A DNA stretch of 64,000 nt from JBAZAX01 sp964568625 (GTDB taxonomy: Bacteria > Babelota > Babeliae > Babelales > RVW-14), in the NCBI GenBank assembly GCA_964568625.1, contig CAZMQG010000001.1, positions 62,001 through 126,000 on the forward strand, given 5' to 3'. Positions 35,017 through 45,165 of the stretch are shown one piece after another. Position numbers and translations under genes: made by a program. The notes beneath the pieces were generated by a model. The model was not told the DNA's origin and did not search any database. It saw only the letters and a program-made list of their open reading frames with translations. Each line of letters opens with the position of its first letter. The stretch's first letter is position 1.

Positions 35017-36585
35017 ATGTTTGAAGTAATAAAAAAGTACAAATGGTTTTTGATTGGCCTTTTTATTTTCGCACTGTTTGTTCGTGCTACAATTTTTATT
35101 GGGTATCTGAGTAAAAATCAAAATTTTTGGCAAATTGATTCAAATACATATCACTTAATCGCAGAACAAATATCAGAAGGGCATGGGATATGTACCACTC
35201 CAGGAAATCCTGATTTTTATAGGCTTCCAGGCTATCCTTTATTTCTTGCAACATTTTATAAAATATTCGGACCTGATACAAAAAATGTTTTATTGCTCCA
35301 AATTATTATAGCTGCATTAATTCCGCTTCTGATATTTTTACTTGGATGTGCTCTTTTTCCCCAAAATATTTTAATTGCAAAAACTGCCGGAATTTATAGT
35401 AGTATTCATATTGGGTATGTTCTATATTCCGGCTTTTTCATGGCTGAAAGTCTATTTATTTTTTTATTTTTAATTTTTGCCATTTTATTTTTATCCTCAG
35501 TTCACTTATCCTTCTGTTTTCAAAACAAATGTACTTGCCAAGAATCCGATAAAATTTATCGATATTTTAGTCTCCCTGATCCAATTGCAACAAGTGAACC
35601 CTATCTAAGTCTTTTTGAAGATATGTTTGAAAATGAACAGAAAAACGTAGTCCTGTGTAACTGCCAAGAAACAGAGTTAATAAAATCCTCTCGCAATTTA
35701 TTGGGAGCAGGATTTGCACTGGGGCTTGCATCACTGGTACGTCCAGTTGGACATTATTTAATCTGTCTTTCAATTCTGTTATTAATCTTCTCAAACGAAA
35801 ATTGGAGACAAAAATGCAGTAAAAGTTTTACACTTTTTTGTGGATGGGTTGTTCCGGTTATTTTTTGGCTTGCCCGAAATTTTATACTCACCGGACACAT
35901 TTTCTTTCATACACTTCCCGGAGGACATTTTCTTTACTTCTCTGCAAGCCGAGTTGCTATGCATGAATACAATTGTTCTTATGATCAAGCAAAAGATATA
36001 TTGAGAAAAAAGGTAGATGAGTTAGTTACAGACGAAGAAAAAACCAAAAACAGAAAGTTATCCGAAATAGAACAGTGCTACATTCGAGAAGATCTGGCTA
36101 AACAGTATTTTAAAAAAGATCTAGCATTGTCAATCAAACTCTGGCTAACTGATATATTTCGAACTGCAACTTCGCTTTACAGCGCCGAGCTACTTTATAT
36201 TGAATCTGGACGAAAAGAAATTGATTATTTTAATGCAAAACGAACTATCAAATCTATGGTATACAAATATCTGGCCCCTCAAACAGAAAAATCCTGGCTT
36301 CGATGGCTAATTCGGCTAGAAATCTTGGCATTTTTCTTAATGCTTCTTGGACTTTTTTTAGGCTTTTTAAGAATAGTTTTTAGATGCTTTAAAGACTGGA
36401 ATAGCGAGATAAATAGAATCGATCTCTGTTCATGGCTTCGATGTCTTGCTTTTGCATCTTTTTTCATTGTAATAGGACTTGCTGGAGGATATGCTCGCAT
36501 GCGACTTCCTGCAGAAGCATTTTTAATTATTCTATCAATGAGTTTTTGGATACCAAGCATCACAAATTTTAAAAATAAATCATGA
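35017..36585 (+). CDS. Multi-membrane glycosyltransferase-like protein (GT39/ArnT type), 1 of 3
   Basis: A 522-residue protein with about 10-12 membrane segments. The first periplasmic loop carries QIDSNTYHLIAEQIS followed by FYRLPGYPLFLA, the pattern of GT-C lipid-linked-sugar transferases (PMT/ArnT), with the acidic catalytic Asp after the first segment. It is paralogous to the next gene (36613) and has a ~60-residue hydrophilic insertion with two Cys-x-Cys pairs (CTC and CNC) between membrane segments that the paralogue lacks. The C-terminal GGYARMRLPAEAFLIIL is shared by both. GAGGGAGAAG precedes the ATG. It is presumed to move a sugar from a polyprenyl-phosphate donor on the outer face of the inner membrane. 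Acceptor unknown. Confidence 0.8.
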   Translation: MFEVIKKYKWFLIGLFIFALFVRATIFIGYLSKNQNFWQIDSNTYHLIAEQISEGHGICTTPGNPDFYRLPGYPLFLATFYKIFGPDTKNVLLLQIIIAALIPLLIFLLGCALFPQNILIAKTAGIYSSIHIGYVLYSGFFMAESLFIFLFLIFAILFLSSVHLSFCFQNKCTCQESDKIYRYFSLPDPIATSEPYLSLFEDMFENEQKNVVLCNCQETELIKSSRNLLGAGFALGLASLVRPVGHYLICLSILLLIFSNENWRQKCSKSFTLFCGWVVPVIFWLARNFILTGHIFFHTLPGGHFLYFSASRVAMHEYNCSYDQAKDILRKKVDELVTDEEKTKNRKLSEIEQCYIREDLAKQYFKKDLALSIKLWLTDIFRTATSLYSAELLYIESGRKEIDYFNAKRTIKSMVYKYLAPQTEKSWLRWLIRLEILAFFLMLLGLFLGFLRIVFRCFKDWNSEINRIDLCSWLRCLAFASFFIVIGLAGGYARMRLPAEAFLIILSMSFWIPSITNFKNKS

Positions 36586-36612
36586 CTTATAAAAACTAAT
36601 TAGGAAGTAGCA

Positions 36613-38007
36613 ATGATCAAATTAATAAAAAAAGAAAAAAGATTTTTGCTACTCACATTTTTTTTATCATTTGTAATCAAAGTAATTTTTTTTTTAATTT
36701 TTCTTAAAAATAATCCCTGCCTACTCTCATTCGATTCAGAACATTATCATAAAATTGCATTGAGTCTTGTTTCCGGAAACGGTTTTTATAACCTAGATGG
36801 GGTTATGCCACAATTTTATAGAATGCCAGGATACCCGGTATTTTTGGCTGGCTGTTACAAACTTTTTGGAATTCAGCAGATAGCCGTAATTATTCTACAA
36901 ATTATTCTCAGTTCATTTATTCCATTATTAATATTTTTATTAACACTAACTTTACTCCCAAGCCAACTACGAACTGCTAAGCTTGCAAGTTTGGCTGCAT
37001 GCCTTGATCTTGGTTATATAATATTTTCAGGACTGATCATGTCTGAAATATTATTTACTGTATTTTTCACAGTATTTCTAATTTTATTTTTATATAACTA
37101 CACGCCATTTTTTTGTAAAAAAGAATCTATAATCTCGGATAAGCACCCAATGTTTAGACTGTTTTTGGCAGGTATAATACTTGGAATAGCTTGTCTGATC
37201 AGGCCAGTAGGATACCCCGTACTTTTAACATCTATTTTTCTGTTATTAATTTCAAAAAATAAGTTCTCAACAAAAATAAAATCTATCACCGTTATCAGCA
37301 CGGGATTTATATGCATATTAAGTACATGGATAATTCGCAACTTTCTTATAACAGGCTACATTTTTATGCATACACTCTCAGGCCCACATTTTTTAAATCA
37401 TTCAGCAGTAAGACTTTGCATGATGGATGAAAAAATTACATATCAACAGGCACAAGAAAAAGTTTATGCTGAACTTAAAGATATAGAACTGACAAAAAAA
37501 AATGAGCTGCACAGGCCCCTACGAGAAATCGAACGCTGCATTTTGGCCGAAAAGCTTGCAATCACTTACATGCTTAAAAATCCAGCACTTACGATTCAAC
37601 ATTTTATATCAAACATGTTAAAAACAACCTTTGGTCTTTATAGCTCTGAGTTACTTGTAATAGACTCAGGAGGACAACTCCCTGAATACAGTAATAATCG
37701 AAGTATTAAAAGTATTTTAAAACGATTTTTACTTCCTGACGTAAATAATAAATTTATAATTCTAGTAATTTATTTTGAAATAATATTTTTTTTATTTATA
37801 TTGCTAGGCTTGGCAATATTTACAATCACATCTCTGATTGATCTTGAGAAATTATGTACACTTGCAAAAGCTTTACCTTTTATCTGCTGCTTAATATTTT
37901 TGACTCTTTCATGCGGTTATGCGAGATTAAGGTTGCCAATCGAATCATTTTTAATTATTTTAGCGATTAAAGAATGGCAACTTTTATTTTCTAAAAAAGG
38001 GGAGTAA
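36613..38007 (+). CDS. Multi-membrane glycosyltransferase-like protein, 2 of 3
   Basis: A 464-residue GT-C-type membrane protein, close paralogue of the preceding gene. It has the same first-loop motif (SFDSEHYHKIALSLV, then FYRMPGYPVFLAG), the same RPVGYPVLLT mid-region and the same C-terminal CGYARLRLPIESFLIIL. It lacks the Cys-rich insertion. Its stop codon abuts the start of the FAD oxidoreductase (38007/38008), so the genes are co-transcribed. The pair probably arose by tandem duplication and may add related sugars in the same pathway. Confidence 0.8.
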   Translation: MIKLIKKEKRFLLLTFFLSFVIKVIFFLIFLKNNPCLLSFDSEHYHKIALSLVSGNGFYNLDGVMPQFYRMPGYPVFLAGCYKLFGIQQIAVIILQIILSSFIPLLIFLLTLTLLPSQLRTAKLASLAACLDLGYIIFSGLIMSEILFTVFFTVFLILFLYNYTPFFCKKESIISDKHPMFRLFLAGIILGIACLIRPVGYPVLLTSIFLLLISKNKFSTKIKSITVISTGFICILSTWIIRNFLITGYIFMHTLSGPHFLNHSAVRLCMMDEKITYQQAQEKVYAELKDIELTKKNELHRPLREIERCILAEKLAITYMLKNPALTIQHFISNMLKTTFGLYSSELLVIDSGGQLPEYSNNRSIKSILKRFLLPDVNNKFIILVIYFEIIFFLFILLGLAIFTITSLIDLEKLCTLAKALPFICCLIFLTLSCGYARLRLPIESFLIILAIKEWQLLFSKKGE

Positions 38008-39486
38008 ATGGAATCAAGCAAAAAAAGTGCCTTAATCATAGGAGCTGGACCTGCGGGTCTTACTGCAGGGTATGAGCTTTTAAAAACACAAAACTTCAGT
38101 GTAGAAATAATAGAAAAAGAGAATCAAATTGGAGGTCTTGCCAAAACAGTTGATTACAAAAATTATAAATATGACATTGGCCCTCACCATTACATTACAG
38201 AATCAAAAAAAATTGAAGACTGGTGGAAAAATATAATAAACGAAGATGAATTTATAAAATTAAACCGCTTTACACGTATTTATTACAATAAACATTTTTT
38301 TTTGTATCCACTTCAACCAATAAACGCACTAATGGGCTTAAATCCATTTGAATCCATTCATTGCATTTCCAGCTATTTTCGATATAAGTTATGGCCTAAA
38401 AAAGTTAATTCTTATGAAGACTGGCTTTCAAATAGGTTCGGTAAAAGGCTTTTTGAAATTTTTTTCAAATCGTACACAGAAAAACTTTGGGGAATAAAAT
38501 GTAACCAGATATCTGCCGACTGGGCTGCACAAAGAATTAAAAATTTTTCCCTTGGAAAGGCAATATTTTTTGCCTTCTTCGGCAAGCTTTTCAAAAAATA
38601 TACCCCTCGAACAATTTTAAGTGAATTTTATTATCCAATTTATGGCGCCGGAACTTTATGGGACAGTGTTGGTAAAAAAATAGTGGATTCTGGATCTGGC
38701 TCAATTTACACCGGCAAAAAAGTTGTTTCTATTGAGCATAATGACAAAGAAATTTTGGCTGTTTTAACAAAAAACATGCATGATGAAAATCAAAACACAG
38801 AGCATCAACACATGACACAAAAACTAAATCATCATGAAGCAGACTACTTTCTATCAACAATGACTTTGCGTGATTTGGTTTTAAATATGGATCCAATCGC
38901 GCCCAAAGAAGTTATTGCTGCTGCTATGCAACTGCGTTGCAGAGCCCTTATCACCCTCAACTTAATCATAGATAAAAATCACATCACCCCTGACCACTGG
39001 CTTTATATTCATGAAAAAAGTGTACGCACAATAAGAATTGGAAATATGAACAATTTTTCAGCCAAATTAAGACCTAATCAAAATCACTCTGCAATAAGCC
39101 TTGAATGCTTTACGTTTACTGATGAACCATTCTGGATTAAGTCCGATGAAGAGTTACTTGAGCAGGCTAAACTCGAAATTGATAAGATTGGCCTTGTAAA
39201 AAAAGAGTTAATTATTGATGGTATGGTATTAAGAATTCCCGATGCTTACCCAATTTATGAAGGCAATTACAAAGAACGTTTAAATATGGTTTATAACTAT
39301 TTAGGTCAATTTAAAAATCTCAAATTGATGGGTCGCAACGGCATGCACCAGTATAACAACATGGACACCGCAATGCTTTCGGCCATGAACGCTATTGATG
39401 AAATTATTAGTTATGAAGACAAATATAAAACCCAAATAAATATAAAAACAAAAACACAGAAACATTCTGATGCTCAACTTAATTAA
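38008..39486 (+). CDS. FAD-dependent oxidoreductase, UDP-galactopyranose-mutase-like
   Basis: A 492-residue flavoprotein with the dinucleotide-binding motif IIGAGPAGLTAGYEL, an IEKENQIGGLAKT second motif and a DIGPHHYIT loop. This is the amine-oxidase/protoporphyrinogen-oxidase/UDP-galactopyranose-mutase fold. A middle segment FFKSYTEKLWGI and the C-terminal YNNMDTAMLSAM resemble enzymes annotated near glycan clusters. The gene order (galE upstream, glycosyltransferases around) favours a sugar-nucleotide or lipid-sugar oxidoreductase, but the exact substrate cannot be read from sequence. It starts directly after the previous stop, with GGGGAG as ribosome site. Confidence 0.8.
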   Translation: MESSKKSALIIGAGPAGLTAGYELLKTQNFSVEIIEKENQIGGLAKTVDYKNYKYDIGPHHYITESKKIEDWWKNIINEDEFIKLNRFTRIYYNKHFFLYPLQPINALMGLNPFESIHCISSYFRYKLWPKKVNSYEDWLSNRFGKRLFEIFFKSYTEKLWGIKCNQISADWAAQRIKNFSLGKAIFFAFFGKLFKKYTPRTILSEFYYPIYGAGTLWDSVGKKIVDSGSGSIYTGKKVVSIEHNDKEILAVLTKNMHDENQNTEHQHMTQKLNHHEADYFLSTMTLRDLVLNMDPIAPKEVIAAAMQLRCRALITLNLIIDKNHITPDHWLYIHEKSVRTIRIGNMNNFSAKLRPNQNHSAISLECFTFTDEPFWIKSDEELLEQAKLEIDKIGLVKKELIIDGMVLRIPDAYPIYEGNYKERLNMVYNYLGQFKNLKLMGRNGMHQYNNMDTAMLSAMNAIDEIISYEDKYKTQINIKTKTQKHSDAQLN

Positions 39487-39519
39487 AAATGCAATCACAA
39501 AAGCCATGTAAGAGTTACT

Positions 39520-41484
39520 ATGTGCGGAATTGCCGGATATTTTAACATTAACAAACCACAAATCGACATTAATGAAGAACTTTTAAATAAAATGCAACAA
39601 TCGATTGCACACAGAGGACCTGACGCTCATCAAATTTACAAATCCAATGAACACCAGCTGGGTCTTGCTTATAGGCGTTTATCAATAATTGATCTTTCTC
39701 CTTTAGGCAATCAGCCAATGTTTGATAAACAAAAAACTGTTGTTGTCTGTTTTAACGGCGAAATTTATAACTATAAAGAGTTACGTCGCGAACTTGAAAA
39801 TTTAAATTACGAATTTTTATCCCAATGTGATACAGAGACAATTATATATGCATACAAAGAGTGGGGAATAAATTTTACACACAAACTCACCGGCATGTTT
39901 GCCATTTCGTTATACGACTTTCAAAAACAGGAACTTTACTTAATACGTGATAGAATTGGAGTAAAACCACTCTATTTTTCACTACAATCAAATATTCTAA
40001 GCTTTGCATCTGAAATTAAAGCTTTGTGGCAACTTCCATGGATGCAGAAAGAGATTAATCCAATAGCCCAGTACCACTATCTAACATTCATGGTAACACC
40101 TGCACCTTACACGATTTATAAAGACATTTATAAACTTCCAGCAGGATTTTACTTAAAAGTTGATTCAAATAAAAATATCACTTTTAAAGAGTGGTATAAC
40201 CCGGTAAAACAGATATCTTCCGCAGAAAAAAAGCAGTTTGAATGCGAAAATTTTTGTATAGAAAATATAACTAAATTACTAATCGAATCAACAAAAAAAC
40301 GTATGATTGCTGATGTTCCGGTTGGTGCGTTTTTATCGGGCGGAATTGATTCGAGTTTAAACGTTGCATTAATGTCACAGTACGCACATTCTGTAAAAAC
40401 ATTCACCGTCGCGTTTTCAGATGGACCTGAATCTAACGAAATTAAATGGGCACGACTTGTAGCCAAAATATTTGGAACCGATCACAACGAAATAATTATA
40501 TCCGAAAAAGAGGCTTTTGATTTTTTCGAACAGATGGTTTACCACTTAGATGAGCCTCTGGCTGACTGCGTCTGTATTCCATTTTATTACGTTGCAAAAT
40601 TAGCTCGCGAAAAGGGAATTGTTGTTGCACAAGTGGGAGAAGGAGCTGATGAACTGTTTTTCGGGTACAGCACATATGCAACATATAAAAATTTTTATGA
40701 TAAAATTTGGCATCCAGCTCAAAAAATTATTCCTACATTTGCACGGCATGCTACACAATCCTTATTAAATCCATTTTTAAAATCAAATCCGGCAAAATCA
40801 GAATTGATACAAAATTGGGCCCATAATCGCGAACTTTTTTGGGGTGGTGCAATTGCATTCAATGAACACCACAAAAATTTGTTATATAATCAAAAATTAT
40901 ATAACAAAAAAACAGATCTGTTCTTTGACCCAATAGTCGAACAAATTTATCCTGGCATGCAGCAAAATTTTGACAGTTTTTCGATTGTAAATTATCACCT
41001 GACAAAACTTAAACAGATTGATCCAACTGCAGATTTCTGCAAAAAAATGCTTTATCTTGAACTTAAACAAAGACTTCCGGAACTACTTTTAATGAGAGCA
41101 GACAAAATGTCAATGGCCCAAGGCCTTGAAGCTCGTGAACCATTTTTAGATCATAATCTTGTTGAATTCATGTTAAATGTCCCAGCTCATATAAAATTCA
41201 AAAACAATACAACAAAGTATCTTTTAAAAAAAATATGCCACGGTATTTTGCCCGATGAGATAATAGATCGTAAAAAAGTCGGGTTTGCCGCACCAACAGT
41301 ACGATGGTTTGATAACGGAAAATACTTCCCGTCCTACTTTGCAAATCTAAGTCAAAAATCAAAATTTAGCCAAAATAATGAAAAAACAAATCTAGAAAAA
41401 TTATACAAAAACAATATACATAATAACGCCGTGCAAAAATGGGTCTTACAAAATTTATGGACAATTAAAAATATGGATCTTTAA
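39520..41484 (+). CDS. Asparagine synthase (glutamine-hydrolysing), AsnB-like
   Basis: A 654-residue two-domain enzyme. The N-terminal glutaminase uses Cys2 (start MCGIAGYF) and has RGPDAH and NGEIYNY. The C-terminal synthetase domain has the ATP pyrophosphate loop SGGIDSS and the LRADKMSMA-type RADKMSMAQGLEAREPFLD. Within polysaccharide clusters this family (AsnB/WbpS-like) often makes amidated sugars such as uronamides rather than free asparagine. Both uses are possible here. The gene sits in the middle of a same-strand glycan operon, which favours sugar amidation. Confidence 0.9.
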   Translation: MCGIAGYFNINKPQIDINEELLNKMQQSIAHRGPDAHQIYKSNEHQLGLAYRRLSIIDLSPLGNQPMFDKQKTVVVCFNGEIYNYKELRRELENLNYEFLSQCDTETIIYAYKEWGINFTHKLTGMFAISLYDFQKQELYLIRDRIGVKPLYFSLQSNILSFASEIKALWQLPWMQKEINPIAQYHYLTFMVTPAPYTIYKDIYKLPAGFYLKVDSNKNITFKEWYNPVKQISSAEKKQFECENFCIENITKLLIESTKKRMIADVPVGAFLSGGIDSSLNVALMSQYAHSVKTFTVAFSDGPESNEIKWARLVAKIFGTDHNEIIISEKEAFDFFEQMVYHLDEPLADCVCIPFYYVAKLAREKGIVVAQVGEGADELFFGYSTYATYKNFYDKIWHPAQKIIPTFARHATQSLLNPFLKSNPAKSELIQNWAHNRELFWGGAIAFNEHHKNLLYNQKLYNKKTDLFFDPIVEQIYPGMQQNFDSFSIVNYHLTKLKQIDPTADFCKKMLYLELKQRLPELLLMRADKMSMAQGLEAREPFLDHNLVEFMLNVPAHIKFKNNTTKYLLKKICHGILPDEIIDRKKVGFAAPTVRWFDNGKYFPSYFANLSQKSKFSQNNEKTNLEKLYKNNIHNNAVQKWVLQNLWTIKNMDL

Positions 41485-41500
41485 AAATTATGGAACTTTT

Positions 41501-42829
41501 ATGATAAATAAAAAAACACTTTTACTTTTAATATTGTTTTCTGCAATTTTTTTAAATCTGTCTCTGATACTTTTTTTACAAATCCCTCCAACAAATTTTC
41601 ATTGTGATATCGACTCAAAAGCTTATATTGAAAAAGCTACATTTTTATACGAAAACAATACTCTTGCCCCAATACCAACTCAAACACAATTCCCATACTA
41701 TACATTAGGATACCCAATAATTATGGGCATAATCTTCAAAATATTTTCACCGCAAATTGAATGGGTAATTTTTATTCAAATTTTATTAACTCTTCTGTCT
41801 GCAGCTTTAGTGTTTATTACAGCAAGACGTTTATTTAACGAAACCATCGGATTAATTGCATTTGCCCTTACATGTATCAACATTGGATTTTTAACTTTTT
41901 CTCAATTTATTTTAACAGAATCTTTTTTAGCTTTATTTTTGATAGTTTTTTTTGAACGGTTCACGGCCTATCTTTATGACAAAAACTTTCAAGGCCTAAG
42001 TGGCTCAGCCATTGCTCTTGGCATATCAGTCTTGATAAAACCGGCAGCGCTATATTACCCAATTCTACTATTACCGTTGATTTACTACACAGCACCTGCT
42101 GATAAAAAATTAAACTTATCGTCATCTTTTTTACTGTTATTTGCGGCACCAATATTTATCTACATGCTACATAATAAAATTGTATTCGATCAATTTAAAA
42201 TCGGAAATCTTGATTCGGTTAATATTTATTTCTGGTTTTATCCTAATGTTCTTGCACAAAAATATGGTACTTCGTCAGATACTGAAAGATTAAAGTTACA
42301 GCTTATCGCAGGGCACAATAACTCAAACATAGAGTATATAAAATTAATGTTTAAGAAAGATTTTATCGAAAATCCAACTCTATTCATTTACGTATGGCTT
42401 AAAAACGTAATAAAAACATTTTTTGGGTTATTTACAACAAACCTAAAAGTTTTGGTTGAGCCCAATGTTCACGGAGGAGATATATCATTTTTTAAAATAC
42501 ATGGAAGCATATTTCAAAAAGCATTATTTTATATCCAATCCGGAGCATCATCCAACTGGTTAAAATCTATTGGTTTTTACGAAGCAATATGGTCAATAAT
42601 AAGATATATTCTGTGTATATTCGCACTTATAACAATATTTATAAACAAAAAATACACTCTTCTATATTTTATTGGTTCATATATTTTTTACTTTTCGATA
42701 ATAACTGGCCACGACGGATGCGCCAGGTTTAGAATGATGTTTGAATTTGTTTTAATAATTCTTGCAGCTGTAGGACTTTGGCTGTTGTTTACCAGCAAAG
42801 AAACTTCGAAGCAACAAAATACAATTTGA
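41501..42829 (+). CDS. Multi-membrane glycosyltransferase-like protein, 3 of 3
   Basis: A 442-residue membrane protein with about 10-11 hydrophobic segments. The first loop has FHCDIDSKAYIEKA and later TLGYPIIMG, the same placement as in the GT-C proteins at 35017 and 36613, but the rest is more distant. It ends in a mostly hydrophilic tail. It is 16 bases from asnB and 10 bases before the sugar nucleotidyltransferase start. Donor and acceptor unknown; GT39/PMT-2-like assignment rests on topology and the loop motif. Confidence 0.75.
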   Translation: MINKKTLLLLILFSAIFLNLSLILFLQIPPTNFHCDIDSKAYIEKATFLYENNTLAPIPTQTQFPYYTLGYPIIMGIIFKIFSPQIEWVIFIQILLTLLSAALVFITARRLFNETIGLIAFALTCINIGFLTFSQFILTESFLALFLIVFFERFTAYLYDKNFQGLSGSAIALGISVLIKPAALYYPILLLPLIYYTAPADKKLNLSSSFLLLFAAPIFIYMLHNKIVFDQFKIGNLDSVNIYFWFYPNVLAQKYGTSSDTERLKLQLIAGHNNSNIEYIKLMFKKDFIENPTLFIYVWLKNVIKTFFGLFTTNLKVLVEPNVHGGDISFFKIHGSIFQKALFYIQSGASSNWLKSIGFYEAIWSIIRYILCIFALITIFINKKYTLLYFIGSYIFYFSIITGHDGCARFRMMFEFVLIILAAVGLWLLFTSKETSKQQNTI

Positions 42830-42839
42830 GGATATGGCA

Positions 42840-43913
42840 ATGAATCATTTTGTTATTCTTGCAGGGGGGAGCGGGCAAAGATTGTGGCCACTAAGCACAA
42901 AAAAATGCCCTAAGCATCTTGTCACGTTTATCGATAACAAATCGCTTCTTGAACAAACAATTGAAAGAATAAGTGGGAATACAAGTATTTCGTTAAAAGA
43001 TACCGTTTCAGAAAATCAAAAAACTTTAGATTATAAAATTTGGATTCTAACAAATCAAGAACAGTTGGCACTTGTAGAAAATCACATCCAACACTTACAA
43101 CTTAAAAATTCAAATATAACCGTTGTTGCCGAACCAACTGCAAGAAATACGGCTCCGGCAATTCTGTGGATGTGTGAAAAAATAAATAAATTAGATAATG
43201 ATGCAACAATAATCATTCTTCCGGCAGATCATTTTATCCCCGAAAAAGAGATTTTTAATAAAACAGTTGCACAAGCCGTAACATTTGCACAAAATAACGC
43301 AAATATTATAACTCTTGGAATTATGCCTACAAATCCTGCTACGGGATATGGGTACATACAAGCGGACACTTCTGTGCCTGAAAACATATTTCCGGTAATT
43401 AAATTCCATGAAAAGCCAGACCTCACAAAAGCTAATCAATACATAAATCAACCAAACATGTTTTGGAATGCGGGAATATTTATAGGAAAAGTCTCAACGT
43501 TTTTAAACGAATTTAAAACACACAGCAAAAAACTTTTTAATGACATGCAAGACTACCTAAACGGTACAATTTCTTATGACTCTTTAGAAAATATCTCAAT
43601 CGATTATGCCATAATGGAAAGAAGCTCAAAGATATCTCTAATTCCTGCAACATTTGAATGGCACGATGTTGGAAATTTAGCAGTATTCTTATCACTAAAA
43701 AAACGGTTTACCCCAAATATGGAAGATATTATAAACATCGATGGATACAGCAATTTAAGCAGCACCAGAAAAAAATTAGTTGTATGCATTGGAGTAAGCG
43801 ATTTATGCATAGTTGAAACCGATACCATACTTTTGATATCAAAAAAAGATTGTACAGAAAATGTAAAAAATGCTTTGCCAAAAGTCAAACAGGTCTATGG
43901 AATGGAATTATAA
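42840..43913 (+). CDS. manC: Mannose-1-phosphate guanylyltransferase
   Basis: A 357-residue nucleotidyltransferase making GDP-mannose from mannose-1-phosphate and GTP. The N-terminal nucleotide loop is LAGGSGQRLWPLST with KCPKH (pyrophosphorylase signature). EPTARNTAPA, ILPADHFI, GYGYIQ and MFWNAGIF follow, all typical. It lacks the C-terminal isomerase domain of the bifunctional ManC/AlgA enzymes. I chose the second ATG (42840), because GAGG lies eight bases upstream of it and too close to the first ATG at 42834. It is the last gene of the glycan cluster. Confidence 0.93.
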   Translation: MNHFVILAGGSGQRLWPLSTKKCPKHLVTFIDNKSLLEQTIERISGNTSISLKDTVSENQKTLDYKIWILTNQEQLALVENHIQHLQLKNSNITVVAEPTARNTAPAILWMCEKINKLDNDATIIILPADHFIPEKEIFNKTVAQAVTFAQNNANIITLGIMPTNPATGYGYIQADTSVPENIFPVIKFHEKPDLTKANQYINQPNMFWNAGIFIGKVSTFLNEFKTHSKKLFNDMQDYLNGTISYDSLENISIDYAIMERSSKISLIPATFEWHDVGNLAVFLSLKKRFTPNMEDIINIDGYSNLSSTRKKLVVCIGVSDLCIVETDTILLISKKDCTENVKNALPKVKQVYGMEL

Positions 43914-44038
43914 AAAAGAAAAGCGGCAGAATAAAATGTATTTTAAAAAATATTGATTTTAATATAACTTTTGTTGTACAACTGTGAATGATATGTAATC
44001 GAATCCGAGTTTAAAATTTTAAAAATGGAAGAGTAACA

Positions 44039-44737
44039 ATGAAGAAGCTTGATGAATTGCTTAACTCCATTGATGAAAAAGTAGATAAAAAATTTGGACC
44101 TATATCAAAAAAACTCAGAAAGTATTTCGTAATTTTTAGTGCAACTCTAATTGCAAGCCTTTTTGTAATTTTCCTAGTAAAAACATCCAAAGAAGGCCCA
44201 GCTCAATTGGCCTCAATAATTCAAAATGATCTTGAACAAATTGAAAAAATTTTAACAAACATAGATACAAATTGTAACATTTTAAGCTTTAATTATGATA
44301 ATCTACGAATCGACTTCTTTACTGTAGAAAAATTTGTTGGGTCAACAATCGGCTGCCTTAATCTTGCATATCCCGGAAAATGGGAAGGCCCTTACATGCA
44401 ACGAAATCCAACCCTTCAAGGCAAGTTTTATGAAATTATAAGATCAAAAGATGGTTTTTTTATAGCTCCCGGAGTTGGCGTCAAATTACCAAACGGTCAA
44501 ATTCTTGGAAAAGATTTCATAATTACATCCAACACATCCATGACTGAACTGCTGGCAGATGAAGGACCTCTGAATTATAAAGGACAAAAACTTGCCAGAA
44601 AAATTGAATTCAAAATAGGCGACTGGGATAGTGTATTCACTCAAACTACAACAGTAGACAAAATTAACACAGCATTAAAAGAGTTTAACGACGCGATGCC
44701 TTTTACAAAATTAGAAACCGGAACCCAACACGCATAA
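44039..44737 (+). CDS. Membrane-anchored protein of unknown function
   Basis: A 232-residue protein with a short cytoplasmic N-terminus rich in charged residues (MKKLDELLNSIDEKVDKKF), one membrane segment (~residues 30-48) and a ~180-residue extracytoplasmic domain. That domain begins with a helical region and has several Gly- and Pro-rich turns (FIAPGVGVKLPNG). GGAAGAG precedes the ATG. It follows the glycan cluster by 125 bases on the same strand but may be independent. No family recognised. Confidence 0.75.
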   Translation: MKKLDELLNSIDEKVDKKFGPISKKLRKYFVIFSATLIASLFVIFLVKTSKEGPAQLASIIQNDLEQIEKILTNIDTNCNILSFNYDNLRIDFFTVEKFVGSTIGCLNLAYPGKWEGPYMQRNPTLQGKFYEIIRSKDGFFIAPGVGVKLPNGQILGKDFIITSNTSMTELLADEGPLNYKGQKLARKIEFKIGDWDSVFTQTTTVDKINTALKEFNDAMPFTKLETGTQHA

Positions 44738-44858
44738 ATCACAAATCAGGCATTTTTAAATTAACGTCAATATATTGCTGTTATGTCGAGCAAAAATAGT
44801 TCGATTAAAAAATAATTGGTTTGTTATTTAATGAAGCTACTACTAATATCATTTATAT

Positions 44859-45155
44859 TTACAAACCACGTTTTTTCCACCACTCATCCGTTTTAAATTC
44901 TTCTGGGAGTCCTGGGGTTTCAGTCTCTTTAAGCTCTGGCTCAAGATGAAGTTCATCAAATAAAATTCGAAAATACTCGTCACGTACGCTTGTCGGCAAT
45001 TTGGTTCCACACCAAGGACAATAACAAATTCCCTGTAATCCACCTGAGCGTCTTTTTAGAAGAATATTATATTCTCTTAGATGCGGATAATAAATAATGG
45101 GAACTATTGGATCATTTAAAAAATCTACCATCAATTTGCAACAATGAATATCCAT
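44859..45155 (-). CDS. Putative immunity protein (zinc-ribbon, DUF6980-like)
   Basis: A 98-residue protein translated from the ATG at 45155 (AAGGA seven bases before it), only 10 bases downstream of the HINT/ribonuclease toxin stop. It has Cys5-Cys6 near the N-terminus, a CYCPWCG zinc-ribbon in the middle and a C-terminus ending DEWWKKRGL preceded by PEEFKTD. This arrangement resembles a family of small proteins that I recall as DUF6980, seen beside polymorphic toxins. The name is from memory and unchecked. Position and size fit an immunity protein that would protect the producer from the neighbouring nuclease. The longer in-frame version to 45230 would overlap the toxin gene and has no ribosome site. 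Confidence 0.75.
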   Translation of the reverse strand: MDIHCCKLMVDFLNDPIVPIIYYPHLREYNILLKRRSGGLQGICYCPWCGTKLPTSVRDEYFRILFDELHLEPELKETETPGLPEEFKTDEWWKKRGL

Positions 45156-45165
45156 ATTTAATTCC

